A stretch of 64,000 nucleotides of DNA from Endozoicomonas sp. ISHI1 (GTDB lineage Bacteria > Pseudomonadota > Gammaproteobacteria > Pseudomonadales > Endozoicomonadaceae): positions 310,001 through 374,000 of the forward strand of contig NZ_JAGRPU010000001.1 of the NCBI RefSeq assembly GCF_024606225.1, given 5' to 3'. The notes beneath the pieces are model-generated. The model saw nothing but the letters and a program-made list of their open reading frames with translations, did not search any database and was not told the DNA's origin. A program made the translations under genes and the position numbers. Below are positions 45,210 through 53,708 of the stretch, in pieces (positions within the stretch are counted from its first letter, which is position 1; every line of letters begins with the position of its first letter).

Positions 45210-48037
45210 CAATACGTGCCTGCTACAACCTACTGGGTCGGTTGTTAGCTATCTGCTTTCACACGGTAATGGCAGAAACCACTCAGGAAGCCACTCGCAC
45301 ATTTGAGCAACATACCCACTCAACCTGGCTCCATCAGATTAACCAGCAATCTGAAGCTATTACAAGAAAGCCTCAACCTACTACCAACCAGGTACCAAAC
45401 CTGTTGATGGAAAACCCTTCAGACACTACTCACCGTCGGAAGTTGGAAAGTTATTATCAAAATGAAGATTTCGATGGCTTACAATCTTTTGGTGAACAGC
45501 GGGCGCAACAACTGGAAACTGAACAATCCCCGGTAGGTGAAGCATGGCGCCTATTGAACCAGTCACCGGATCGATATTACCCCGATGCCAACGAACACAC
45601 GATTCTCCACCCTGTAGAACAAAGTATTAAGGCCCTGCAGCACCCCAACACCTGGTCTAAACAGAAGCACTGGCCTACAGATGCTAATGGCAATCCCATA
45701 TACGACAACTCTTTAGATGGGCAGAGCGAAATGAGTGCCACGATCGCACGACTACGTCGACACTTCAGAGGCTGTGACTACCAAAGAACACTGGTACTGA
45801 AACAAGACCGTCAGGTACACAGCCCGGACATCAGGGAGTGCAGCCGGGTTCTGGTTAAAGATCACAGCCTGACGCTCAATCGTCACCTGACTGTCCAGCC
45901 TTTTTTGAAACATATACGCGGCAGCAGTATCTCCGGTCTAAAAGCCTGCGACAGTGGTTCAGACACAGAAGGTTGCCTGGAAATCCGGTTGGGCATCCGC
46001 AGTGCTGACAACTACTACCGCTGCCGCTGCTGTATTAAAGAAGAGTCACTGACGGTGAAAATGCTGAAACCCGAAGCCCTCAATCAAGTCAAACTGGTCG
46101 ATGCCCGCTGGGATGACCGCATTCAACTCTGGCTGAATGATCACAAGCTATGGCAAAGCAACCCAGATTTTCCGCCAGAATCCGGTGGCCGGTGTGACCG
46201 GGATAAAAACTATTACCTGAACCAGGAAGTCAGCCTTGCCAGGGAAGTCATTCAGTCCGGGGCACCCGATATATCCTTTCGGTTAAGAACCTCCGTCGGT
46301 GATAAAGGGGAAGGCTTTGCCCTGATCCGTCTGTATTTTGATCTTAGCCAGCTGGTTTCATCAGACCATTGGGGGACCTTGGCACAACAAGAGCTGCTGG
46401 CCAATATGCAGCAGTGGCATAACGATGGTTTATGCAAGCCGTCGTTTCAATGCCTTGAACGACTGCCTGCGGCTGAATATACCGTACATGGCAAAACCGT
46501 CCCTCTGTTCTCTTCACTGTCTCCAGAATTACCTTCGGACTGTAAAATGACCAAGGCTGAAGTCGACTGTTTCTTCTACAAAACGAGATCATCACAATCT
46601 CCGCCGGATCACTGTGCTCACTATGCCAATACCCCTCACTGTGAGTTTCTGGACAGCCGTTGTTTAGGTGAAAAGTCCGGCATCTGTTATACCCGACAGG
46701 ATCGTTATGACTGTGGCTACAAAGGCCACGTGAATCGCATCGGTATCGAGGAGAGTATTCACTGCGAAGGTCAACCCATGCAGTGCATGTTAGGCGAGTG
46801 TCAGGCCAATATTACCGATGCGGATAACACTGACTTTGCCAGTGCCGTCAGCGGTCTCCATGCCGCAAAACATATGGCGCACGATATACAGTGCAATCAG
46901 GACGGGAGTGGTTGCAGGATATTCAGCGGCAAGCCCTGCACCTGCAAACAAGGCATTTTCAATATAGTGGACTGCTGCAATCTACCTACCCATGTGAATT
47001 TTGCCAGCTATATGAACCTGCTGCTGATGGGCTATCTATTTGATCAATCAGCAATCCATCTACAGGGGAATTTTCCCAATCAGCTGACTGGGTCTTATCA
47101 GAAAATGAGGGAACCACTGATGGAGGGCATCAACAAGCTCATTCAGCCTGCAAAGAATCTATGGTCCGATTTAGGCAAAAGCTGGGACAAGCTCACAGAA
47201 AGGCTATGGCCGACAACGGCTGAAGTTCATACCCAGGCTGCCACTGCCAAGCCCATTGCCGGAGAACTGTCGCATGAAGCTCAGAAGTCTATGCTCGGCA
47301 ATATGCAGCAACAACTGATGCGAAAGATGGCAGAAGTCGTCCATAAAATTCTGGGCGAGGATGCCACCAATCTGCTTTTTCGAACGGTTGGTAACAACCT
47401 GGCTTCTCAGGGCGGTCAGCTGAGCCAACAAACCCTGATTATGAACCCGGCCATCACCTCAGCGATCAGTGTCGTCACCATGATCTACACGGCTTATACC
47501 ATGACCAAGCTGATTATCCAGATCACGAACAAATGTGATACCGAAGAATTTGAATTGGCCGCCAAACGGGAGATGAAAACCTGCCATAAAGTCGGCAGCT
47601 ACAGGGAAAGCAAATTGTTGGGATTGAGCAGCATGGAGTACAACAGCTATTGCTGTTTCAGTTCACCCCTTTCCCGCATCCTGCAAGTACAGATCAGAAA
47701 GCAGCTGAACACTGGATGGGGCTCTGCCGAACATCCCGATTGCACGGGTATAACGCCTGAAACCCTGCACGCTGTGGACTGGAACCAGATTGACCTTAGC
47801 GAGTGGCTGGCACTGTTAAAATTGCAAAACAAACTGCCAGACTTGAATGCCGATACTCTGAAACAGTTGAATCTGGAAACTCTGACGGGCAAAGGGTCAA
47901 GGCTCGATTTTGATAAACAGCGGGAAGATAGCAGGAAGAGGCTCGAGGCACGATACAAGAACCTTAAGCCAGAGCAAATCAATCATTTTCAGAATGAAAA
48001 GGCACATCAGCTTCGCTCTCAAACCAGTCACCGCTGA
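45206..48037 (+). CDS. traN: TraN mating-pair stabilisation protein
   Basis: About 943 residues, very cysteine-rich, with an N-terminal signal peptide (RLLAICFHTVMA). The C-terminal half has closely spaced cysteines as in TraN: CAHYANTPHCEFLDSRC, QPMQCMLGECQANITDAD and CTCKQGIFNIVDCC, followed by a hydrophobic segment. TraN is the outer-membrane protein that stabilises contact with the recipient. The ATG at 45206 overlaps the TraU stop (ATGA) and gives the signal peptide; the longer frame from 45170 does not. At 943 residues it is longer than F TraN (about 600), with an extended N-terminus. Confidence 0.8.
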   Translation: MTIRACYNLLGRLLAICFHTVMAETTQEATRTFEQHTHSTWLHQINQQSEAITRKPQPTTNQVPNLLMENPSDTTHRRKLESYYQNEDFDGLQSFGEQRAQQLETEQSPVGEAWRLLNQSPDRYYPDANEHTILHPVEQSIKALQHPNTWSKQKHWPTDANGNPIYDNSLDGQSEMSATIARLRRHFRGCDYQRTLVLKQDRQVHSPDIRECSRVLVKDHSLTLNRHLTVQPFLKHIRGSSISGLKACDSGSDTEGCLEIRLGIRSADNYYRCRCCIKEESLTVKMLKPEALNQVKLVDARWDDRIQLWLNDHKLWQSNPDFPPESGGRCDRDKNYYLNQEVSLAREVIQSGAPDISFRLRTSVGDKGEGFALIRLYFDLSQLVSSDHWGTLAQQELLANMQQWHNDGLCKPSFQCLERLPAAEYTVHGKTVPLFSSLSPELPSDCKMTKAEVDCFFYKTRSSQSPPDHCAHYANTPHCEFLDSRCLGEKSGICYTRQDRYDCGYKGHVNRIGIEESIHCEGQPMQCMLGECQANITDADNTDFASAVSGLHAAKHMAHDIQCNQDGSGCRIFSGKPCTCKQGIFNIVDCCNLPTHVNFASYMNLLLMGYLFDQSAIHLQGNFPNQLTGSYQKMREPLMEGINKLIQPAKNLWSDLGKSWDKLTERLWPTTAEVHTQAATAKPIAGELSHEAQKSMLGNMQQQLMRKMAEVVHKILGEDATNLLFRTVGNNLASQGGQLSQQTLIMNPAITSAISVVTMIYTAYTMTKLIIQITNKCDTEEFELAAKREMKTCHKVGSYRESKLLGLSSMEYNSYCCFSSPLSRILQVQIRKQLNTGWGSAEHPDCTGITPETLHAVDWNQIDLSEWLALLKLQNKLPDLNADTLKQLNLETLTGKGSRLDFDKQREDSRKRLEARYKNLKPEQINHFQNEKAHQLRSQTSHR

Positions 48038-48099
48038 GTCGGTCAACGGCTCTCTCTTGACAAAAACAGGTTCTCAAACCACAATTGCTTCATATTCTA

Positions 48100-48125
48100 T
48101 GTCCCATGTCCTAGGACACGGGACA
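48100..48125. promoter_or_regulatory. 26-base palindromic operator before the toxin-antitoxin operon
   Basis: TGTCCCATGTCCT pairs with AGGACACGGGACA with only one mismatch. Each arm itself contains two TGTCC half-sites. It lies 18 bases before the regulator's ATG, the expected position for autoregulation by the winged-helix protein. Confidence 0.65.
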
Positions 48126-48143
48126 ATTATTAAAGAGAGCATC

Positions 48144-48764
48144 ATGAAAGGTCAGGATATTGGTTTATTACTAAAACTCTATTGCCTAAGCCTTGGAGAA
48201 AACCAGTCGATCATCCCTATCCCCGTGGGTTCATGGCAGGACTGGAGTGGGGAACAGGAAAATAGTGCAGAGTCCTCTTCTCTTGATGCTGCTGATTCTT
48301 ATGGAGTTCGCACACTGGCTCAGATGACCGGTATCAGTAAATCTCAGGTTAATCTGGCATTAAATCGCTGTTATAGCGTGGGACTGGCAAAAAAAGACCG
48401 TCGATCTGGTGTTCCTTCGGTGAACCGAAAGTCCCTGTTTGAGTTTATTGTCTATGGTTTGAAATTTGTTTTCCCAGCCTCACCGGGGCCAGTAACAAGA
48501 GGAGTCACTACTTCACTGGTTGCTCCTGTTTTTAATAATGAACTCATGAGTGCCGGAGAGCTGCTTCCTGTCTGGCCCGATGCTCGAGGGCTCAGCAAGG
48601 GCCAGGGGATTGAGCCGCTGTTTAAATCCGCTACCTACGCTATTCGGAAAGATCCCGCTTTTTATGTATTACTGGCTCTGGTGGATGCTATCCGTATGGG
48701 TCAACCCAGAGAACGCAACCTGGCCATCCGCAGGCTGGAAAACTATTTGGGGCTGACAAAATGA
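48144..48764 (+). CDS. Winged-helix regulator/antitoxin (MosA- or AbiEi-like)
   Basis: 206 residues from the ATG at 48144, behind AGAGAG. A helix-turn-helix is seen as VRTLAQMTGISKSQVNLALN with a wing to about residue 95, followed by a C-terminal region ending RRLENYLGLTK. It is coupled by ATGA to a nucleotidyltransferase gene, the arrangement of MosAT and AbiE type IV toxin-antitoxin systems that stabilise SXT-like elements. The palindrome just upstream supports autoregulation. Assignment to a named family is tentative. Confidence 0.6.
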   Translation: MKGQDIGLLLKLYCLSLGENQSIIPIPVGSWQDWSGEQENSAESSSLDAADSYGVRTLAQMTGISKSQVNLALNRCYSVGLAKKDRRSGVPSVNRKSLFEFIVYGLKFVFPASPGPVTRGVTTSLVAPVFNNELMSAGELLPVWPDARGLSKGQGIEPLFKSATYAIRKDPAFYVLLALVDAIRMGQPRERNLAIRRLENYLGLTK

Positions 48765-49462
48765 GTCAAGCCGATCAACACCAACAGATGCTTATTCGAG
48801 TCGCCACCGCACTGGGGGCTGAGCTCTTGCAGCAAATGGCTTTTGTGGGAGGTTGCACCACCGGCTTATTGCTTACCGATGCTTTCAGTCTTGAGCAAGT
48901 GCGTCATACCGATGACGTGGACCTGATTGTCCATGTCATGGGGCACACTTCTTTTTCTGACCTACAAGCTGTATTGCAACAAAAAGGTTTTAGTCATAGC
49001 ACCGAAGAAGATGACCCATTGTGCGCTATGCGCCTGGGCGACATGAGAGTGGATTTTATGCCCGACGATGCAAGCATTCTCGGATTTTCAAATCGCTGGT
49101 ATCCGGATGCCCTGTCTACGTCGGAACAACACGTCCTGAGTGATAACATCATTATTCGATTGGTCAAGCCGGTTTATTTTATTGCCACCAAACTGGAAGC
49201 CTACCAAGGGCGTGGGTATGGTGATCCACTTGCCAGTCGCGATATAGAAGACCTGTTGAACCTGTTTGATGGTCGCCCCGAACTCATCAATGAAATCAGT
49301 TCAGCCAGAGACGAACTGCGTCAGTATATTTCTGAAGAAATCAGCCAGTTAATGCAACATCCGGATTTTGAATACGCCGTGCAAAGTTGCGCTTTGGGCG
49401 ACAGTGAACGGGAAGCGCTCATTTTCGAACGATTGGATCTTGTCGCTGAAGGTATTTTTTGA
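48761..49462 (+). CDS. Nucleotidyltransferase toxin (AbiEii/MosT-like)
   Basis: 233 residues of the nucleotidyltransferase fold: GGCTTGLLLTD near the start, then RHTDDVDLIV with the metal-binding aspartates, MRVDFMPDD, and YFIATKLEAYQGRG with SRDIEDLLNLFDG, the DUF1814/AbiEii pattern. The known members modify tRNA or other targets and act as toxins neutralised by the adjacent protein. The gene overlaps its partner by four bases and the PP2C-like gene downstream by one (TGATG), making a three-gene operon in the middle of the transfer region. Confidence 0.72.
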   Translation: MSQADQHQQMLIRVATALGAELLQQMAFVGGCTTGLLLTDAFSLEQVRHTDDVDLIVHVMGHTSFSDLQAVLQQKGFSHSTEEDDPLCAMRLGDMRVDFMPDDASILGFSNRWYPDALSTSEQHVLSDNIIIRLVKPVYFIATKLEAYQGRGYGDPLASRDIEDLLNLFDGRPELINEISSARDELRQYISEEISQLMQHPDFEYAVQSCALGDSEREALIFERLDLVAEGIF

Positions 49463-50157
49463 TGCATTACCACTGGATCAGTCAACAGGGTAATGAACGA
49501 CGCATTAATAATGATGCCGCTCTCTTCATTGAGCGTGAGGAATATTGTTTTGCAATGCTTGTTGATGGCGCTCAAAAAGGACAACCGGGTAATGCATTTA
49601 CCCAGTTCATCCTGAATCACATGGTCGCAGGAATAGTTGAAATTGATTCACCCTCAATGCCACAGAGCCAGACTGTCATTACTCTGCTCAGAGCCCTGCA
49701 AAAAGAGTTGCGCAAAAAATATCTGTTGAATATTGCCAGCTATCTTATTCTCCTTGTTCCAAAGGGTACAGCAGAGCTAAAGGCTCAGGTTATCCACTGC
49801 GGTGACTGTCGTCTAGGTACCCGGCATAATGATGGAAACATTATCTGGCAAACCAGTGTGCATACTGCTGCCAACCCTGAAGGTCTCTGGTTTTCAGAAA
49901 GTAACTGTTCAAAACCTGAACGACATATCCTGACTCGTAGTCTGAATGCACGACGCTTTCTCACGCCTGATGTCCGGCAACTCTCTTGCAGTGATGGCAC
50001 TCACTGGCTGCTCTGTACCGATGGCTATTGGGCAGAACACCTGTTGGCAAAGAAGAACTGGCTTGAGCTCAAAGATGATGCAAGCTGTCTTGAAATTTCA
50101 AAGCAGATAAACTTTTCTACGCAGAACAGTGATTGTCAAAACCTCTGGGTTATGTGA
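49462..50157 (+). CDS. PP2C-like protein phosphatase
   Basis: 231 residues of the PPM/PP2C fold: QGNERRINNDAALF, MLVDGAQKG, VIHCGDCRLGTR and LLCTDGYWAEHL, which give the aspartates of the two metal sites. It starts at the ATG overlapping the toxin stop (TGATG). A phosphatase as third gene of an AbiE/MosAT-like operon is unusual and may control the toxin or act as an extra antitoxin or defence element; this is inference. Confidence 0.72.
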   Translation: MHYHWISQQGNERRINNDAALFIEREEYCFAMLVDGAQKGQPGNAFTQFILNHMVAGIVEIDSPSMPQSQTVITLLRALQKELRKKYLLNIASYLILLVPKGTAELKAQVIHCGDCRLGTRHNDGNIIWQTSVHTAANPEGLWFSESNCSKPERHILTRSLNARRFLTPDVRQLSCSDGTHWLLCTDGYWAEHLLAKKNWLELKDDASCLEISKQINFSTQNSDCQNLWVM

Positions 50158-50244
50158 AAGCTATAAACCCATCTGGCTCCAATGTACTGATCACTCCCAC
50201 AGTGCTGGCTCCATCAGTAATCTTGTGAGTTTACTGTTTTCCTC

Positions 50245-50817
50245 TTACAAAACGAGCTTCATTGACTCTAGCCAAGTGACCGTTTCCGGCAACCTTTGCT
50301 TTCTTTGCCTGCTCAGATATTCATCAACCGTCAATGATGGTTTTTTTAAGGCAACTCTCGCCGAGCGGATCACGCCAATGACTTCTGCCGGATGCAGATC
50401 AATCAAATCATGAATAAAGCTGTCAGGATGAATAGCCTGAAGTTCATATGGGGTAAGGGCTTCATCAGGAAAGTCTTTCAGGTTATAAGTCACTATGACA
50501 TCGGCGTTAGCGACAATTGTCGCTGCAACAACATGCCGGTCATCCTGATCTGGTAGTTGAACTGAATCAATCAAGTGCTCAAAGCCTTCAACCACTGCAT
50601 CCCGGACATGAGCGTTCATCAGCTGTCGGGTTTTATTGAGGTAGTTCTCATCAATGTCTGGACGATTGGCTTTCAGATTGCGAGTCCACTCATCATGAAT
50701 TTTGTCTGTCCACTTGGCGCGAAAAGTGTCTGTTATCGCCAACCTTAACAACACGTCTCTTAACACCGAAGGATAAAGAACACAGGCATCAAAAACAGCA
50801 GTAAATTGAGAAGCCAT
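50245..50817 (-). CDS. PIN-domain toxin
   Basis: 190 residues of the PIN ribonuclease fold: FDACVLYPSVLRDVLLRLA at the N-terminus, PDQDDRHVVAATIVANADVI and VTYNLKDFP, carrying the acidic residues. It is coupled to the antitoxin gene by a TAATG overlap on the minus strand. Such pairs stabilise mobile elements. The operon points against the tra genes and converges on the PP2C-like gene. Confidence 0.8.
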   Translation of the reverse strand: MASQFTAVFDACVLYPSVLRDVLLRLAITDTFRAKWTDKIHDEWTRNLKANRPDIDENYLNKTRQLMNAHVRDAVVEGFEHLIDSVQLPDQDDRHVVAATIVANADVIVTYNLKDFPDEALTPYELQAIHPDSFIHDLIDLHPAEVIGVIRSARVALKKPSLTVDEYLSRQRKQRLPETVTWLESMKLVL

Positions 50818-51275
50818 TAATACTCCGGATCGTTCATCTGGGAGAGGGATGACAACTCATCCAAAGCTGAGAGTCGTTTAGCATCTATAGCTGCTTTATA
50901 ATCCATTAAATCCTGATACCGGACTCTGCGATGCCGACCAACCTTGTGGTGAGGGATTTCCCCCTCATCCAGCATTCTGACCAGATAAGGCCGGGAAACA
51001 TTGAGAATATCTGCGGCTTCCTGAGTGGTCAGTTCCGCATGGATCGGGATGATTTTTACCGCATTGCCCTGTCCAAGTTGCGCCAGAATATCAACCAGCA
51101 GGCTCAACGCTCTGGTTGGAATCGACAACGCATGCTTTTCCCCATCCTTAGAGCTGATATCAATTTGCTGAGATTTAGCACCCGTCTCAAGAAAGGCTGA
51201 AATTTCCCGGCTGCACTCTTGTGCAATCGCAATCTCTTCAGCAGTAGGCAGAGTCAGTTTGTCTTTTGTAGTCAT
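50817..51275 (-). CDS. Antitoxin with excisionase-type helix-turn-helix
   Basis: 152 residues. The C-terminal half is an excisionase/MerR-like DNA-binding domain: TTQEAADILNVSRPYLVRML, then GEIPHHKVGRHRRVRYQDL. It precedes the PIN toxin gene and should neutralise it and repress the shared promoter, where a set of CGAA repeats is visible upstream (51,329-51,374). Confidence 0.8.
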   Translation of the reverse strand: MTTKDKLTLPTAEEIAIAQECSREISAFLETGAKSQQIDISSKDGEKHALSIPTRALSLLVDILAQLGQGNAVKIIPIHAELTTQEAADILNVSRPYLVRMLDEGEIPHHKVGRHRRVRYQDLMDYKAAIDAKRLSALDELSSLSQMNDPEY

Positions 51276-51328
51276 AGGTATTCCCTGATCGAATATTTAC
51301 TAAGTTTTTTCCTTAACTGCAGTTTAAT

Positions 51329-51374
51329 CGAAATAAACGAAATAGCAATAAACGAAATATTCGAACAACCCGAA
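51329..51374. promoter_or_regulatory. CGAA repeat cluster between antitoxin and traL
   Basis: AATAAACGAAATA occurs twice in tandem at 51332-51344 and 51347-51359, and CGAA occurs at 51329, 51338, 51353, 51362 and 51371. The cluster sits in the 115-base divergent gap between the antitoxin and traL, so a repressor bound here could control both the TA operon and the traL operon. Confidence 0.55.
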
Positions 51375-51390
51375 CATTCTGAGAGACATC

Positions 51391-51672
51391 ATGGAAATCC
51401 CCCGCACCATCAACGACCCCATCCAGTTCCTGTTCTGGTCTCTGGATGAAATCTACCCCGTAGCCGTGGGTCTGATCTGGGGTATCTGGTTTGACCAGCT
51501 GCTTCTGGGCATGTTTCTGGGCTGGATAGCAATTCGTGTCTATCGACGATTTCGGGATCGTCACCCTGACGGCCACCTGAGCCACCAGCTTTACTGGCTG
51601 GGTTTTTATTTTGTGAAAGCCAGAACCTTGCCCAACCCTTATGTCCGGGTCTTTTACCCTTCCCGAAAATGA
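51391..51672 (+). CDS. traL: TraL conjugation protein
   Basis: 93 residues with two membrane segments: TINDPIQFLFWSLDEIYPVA and FDQLLLGMFLGWIAI, then RHPDGHLSHQLYWLGF and the C-terminal LPNPYVRVFYP, the usual TraL pattern. GAGAG precedes the ATG. It overlaps traE by ATGA. Confidence 0.83.
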   Translation: MEIPRTINDPIQFLFWSLDEIYPVAVGLIWGIWFDQLLLGMFLGWIAIRVYRRFRDRHPDGHLSHQLYWLGFYFVKARTLPNPYVRVFYPSRK

Positions 51673-52223
51673 CCATTCAAGACTATCTGCGACGTTTGAA
51701 GCAATGGCGTCAGCAGCTCTGTGTGGACAGGCTGATGCTGCTGGTACTGGTGCTGACGAATGCACTACTGCTTTTCCAATGCCTCAGTCGCAAACCGGCT
51801 GTTGAGCTGACTTTGCCATTGATGGATGGGCAGATCGTCATTCACTCCGGTGAGGCTTCGCAGATCTATTACGAATGGTGGGGACTGTCTCTGGCTGAAT
51901 TACTGGGCAACCTCAATCCGCAGAATCTGTCGTTTGTTGAATCCAGGCTGCAAAGTCTGCTTTCACCCAATCTGCACCGGCAAGTCCATGAAACATTGAA
52001 TCGGCAGTTCCACCAGTTACGGGAAGACCATGTTTCGCTGAGCTTTGAGCCATTGCAGCTTGAATTTGATGAAAACACTCATGAGGTCAGAGTGACGGGA
52101 AACAGTGCTCTCTCATCGGGCCATCAACGCCTGTATGGGCAGAAAACCTTTACCTTTCAGTTCAGTCTGATCCATTATCGCCCTGTGCTTGCTGTCATTC
52201 AGATTGAATCTGATCTCAAGTAA
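51669..52223 (+). CDS. traE: TraE conjugation protein
   Basis: 184 residues with one N-terminal membrane anchor (LMLLVLVLTNALLLFQCL) and a periplasmic domain resembling VirB8/TraE: YYEWWGLSLAELLGNLNPQN and the C-terminal YRPVLAVIQIESDLK. It is coupled to traL by a four-base overlap. The next gene, ygjV, begins 183 bases later; that gap shows nothing notable. Confidence 0.82.
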   Translation: MTIQDYLRRLKQWRQQLCVDRLMLLVLVLTNALLLFQCLSRKPAVELTLPLMDGQIVIHSGEASQIYYEWWGLSLAELLGNLNPQNLSFVESRLQSLLSPNLHRQVHETLNRQFHQLREDHVSLSFEPLQLEFDENTHEVRVTGNSALSSGHQRLYGQKTFTFQFSLIHYRPVLAVIQIESDLK

Positions 52224-52406
52224 CCTTTCCTTATGAGATTTCCGACGATACCATCGTCCTTGCTCAAGCCTCAATGGCCCCGGCAGTTAAATATGTCCAA
52301 CATTGGCCAATACCAACTTTATCAAGCCCAACATTGTGCTGTCAGTATCTATCCAAGTTGGTTCCGTCACACGATTAACCCTAAGAGATCATCGTAAAGA
52401 CTTGTC

Positions 52407-52907
52407 ATGTTAGAAATTAATTTTGCCCAGGGTGTCGGGCTGTTTGCCTTTATTGTCGGAGCAAGTGCATTCCTTCATCAAAACGGCCGGCGTTTTCGAC
52501 TACACCTGACCGTATTTCAAATCCTGTTATGTATTCACTTTATTATGATGGGTGCATTCACGGCCGCGTTTGGCTGTGGGATCAGTGCGGCAAGAAGTTA
52601 TGCTTCAACCAGAACGAAATCAAATAAAGTCATGTGGTTCTTTATTTCGTTATTATGGCTTATGGGTTTACCCAGTTTACAACATAGCTATGAATTGCTA
52701 ACCATTTTTGGTGCATCTTTAGTAACCTGGGGTTTATTTCAGGTTGATGGAATAAAATTGCGTCTACTTGTCTTGTTTAATTCATTCTGTTGGCTGACAA
52801 ATAATTTGCTGCTAGGTTCTATTGGCGGGACATTGATGGAGACGACATTTATTATTGTCAACTTGTATACGATATCTAAAATGTTCATTTCAAGACGTGC
52901 TATGTAG
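52407..52907 (+). CDS. YgjV-family inner-membrane protein inserted between traE and traK
   Basis: 166 residues with about five hydrophobic segments and the YgjV-family pattern (FIVGASAFLHQNGRRFRLHL, FIMMGAFTAAFGCGISAARS). It is visibly more AT-rich than the flanking tra genes, has no conserved link to conjugation, and splits the usual traL-E-K-B-V-A run. Role unknown. Its start has only a weak ribosome binding site. Confidence 0.7.
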   Translation: MLEINFAQGVGLFAFIVGASAFLHQNGRRFRLHLTVFQILLCIHFIMMGAFTAAFGCGISAARSYASTRTKSNKVMWFFISLLWLMGLPSLQHSYELLTIFGASLVTWGLFQVDGIKLRLLVLFNSFCWLTNNLLLGSIGGTLMETTFIIVNLYTISKMFISRRAM

Positions 52908-52929
52908 TCATTTATTGAGAGATTCCTTT

Positions 52930-53698
52930 ATGAACAAAACGCATGTTGTTTCCGTCTGTTTGTATTGTTCATTGACTCTGGCAGCTGCACCAGTCAAGTT
53001 GCAGGTATCACCGGGTCAGCAGCAACCCGTAACCCTGAGTCGTCTACACCTGAATCGAATTGTCACGCCTTTTGCGGCTCCCCAGATTCGAACCATTGAT
53101 CAGGCTGATATTCGGATTGAAGGTTCAGTGATTTATCTCTCTTCGCAGCAAGAAAAACCTTTTGTCGTGTACATCACCCCTCATGATAATGAGTCTCATG
53201 CCCTTTCTTTGCTGGTAACACCACTGGATGTTCCTCCCAAAGAAATTCAGCTGTCACTATCAAAACAATGGCAGCAAAAAAATCAGCCATAACAGGGCAT
53301 TAGCAAAACGATTCGAAGAAACCTCGGACTATCAGCAGGCTATCACGGAAGTGCTTGCTGCGCTGGTGAGGGGACAGATACCGGAAGGTTATGAACTGAG
53401 CATGTTGCATCAATCCGATATTCAGCATTGCGAGCAGGACGGCCTGATGTTTGATTTTTCCAAAGGCCAGCAGGTTCAGGGGCATCACTTCAGCATTCTG
53501 ATAGGCACTGCCCAGAATAACACCGAAAAGCCGCTTACATTCCATGAAAGAAATTGTCAGGGCAGCCACACCGCCGCTGTCGCAATGTGGCCAAACAACA
53601 AACTGCATCCCGGCCAGCGAAGAGAGCTGTTTATTCTTCTGAATACGCCTGATTATGAATCTGCTCCCATATTGCGCCCTTCTCTGCTGACCAAATAA
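52930..53698 (+). pseudogene. traK: TraK, frameshifted in a run of seven A residues
   Basis: The ATG at 52930 opens a secreted protein (LYCSLTLAAAPVKLQVSPGQ) with TraK features (VTLSRLHLNRIVTPF, DQADIRIEGSVIYLSS, LLVTPLDVPPKEIQL). Translation stops at 53292 after WQQKNQP. With one A fewer in the run at 53275-53281 the frame continues through RALAKRFEETSDYQQAI and FHERNCQGS to 53698, giving a normal length of about 255 residues. TraK forms the outer-membrane core with TraV and TraB. The lesion may be a real mutation, a sequencing error or a slippage site. Confidence 0.8.
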
Positions 53699-53708
53699 TC
53701 ATCAAGCA

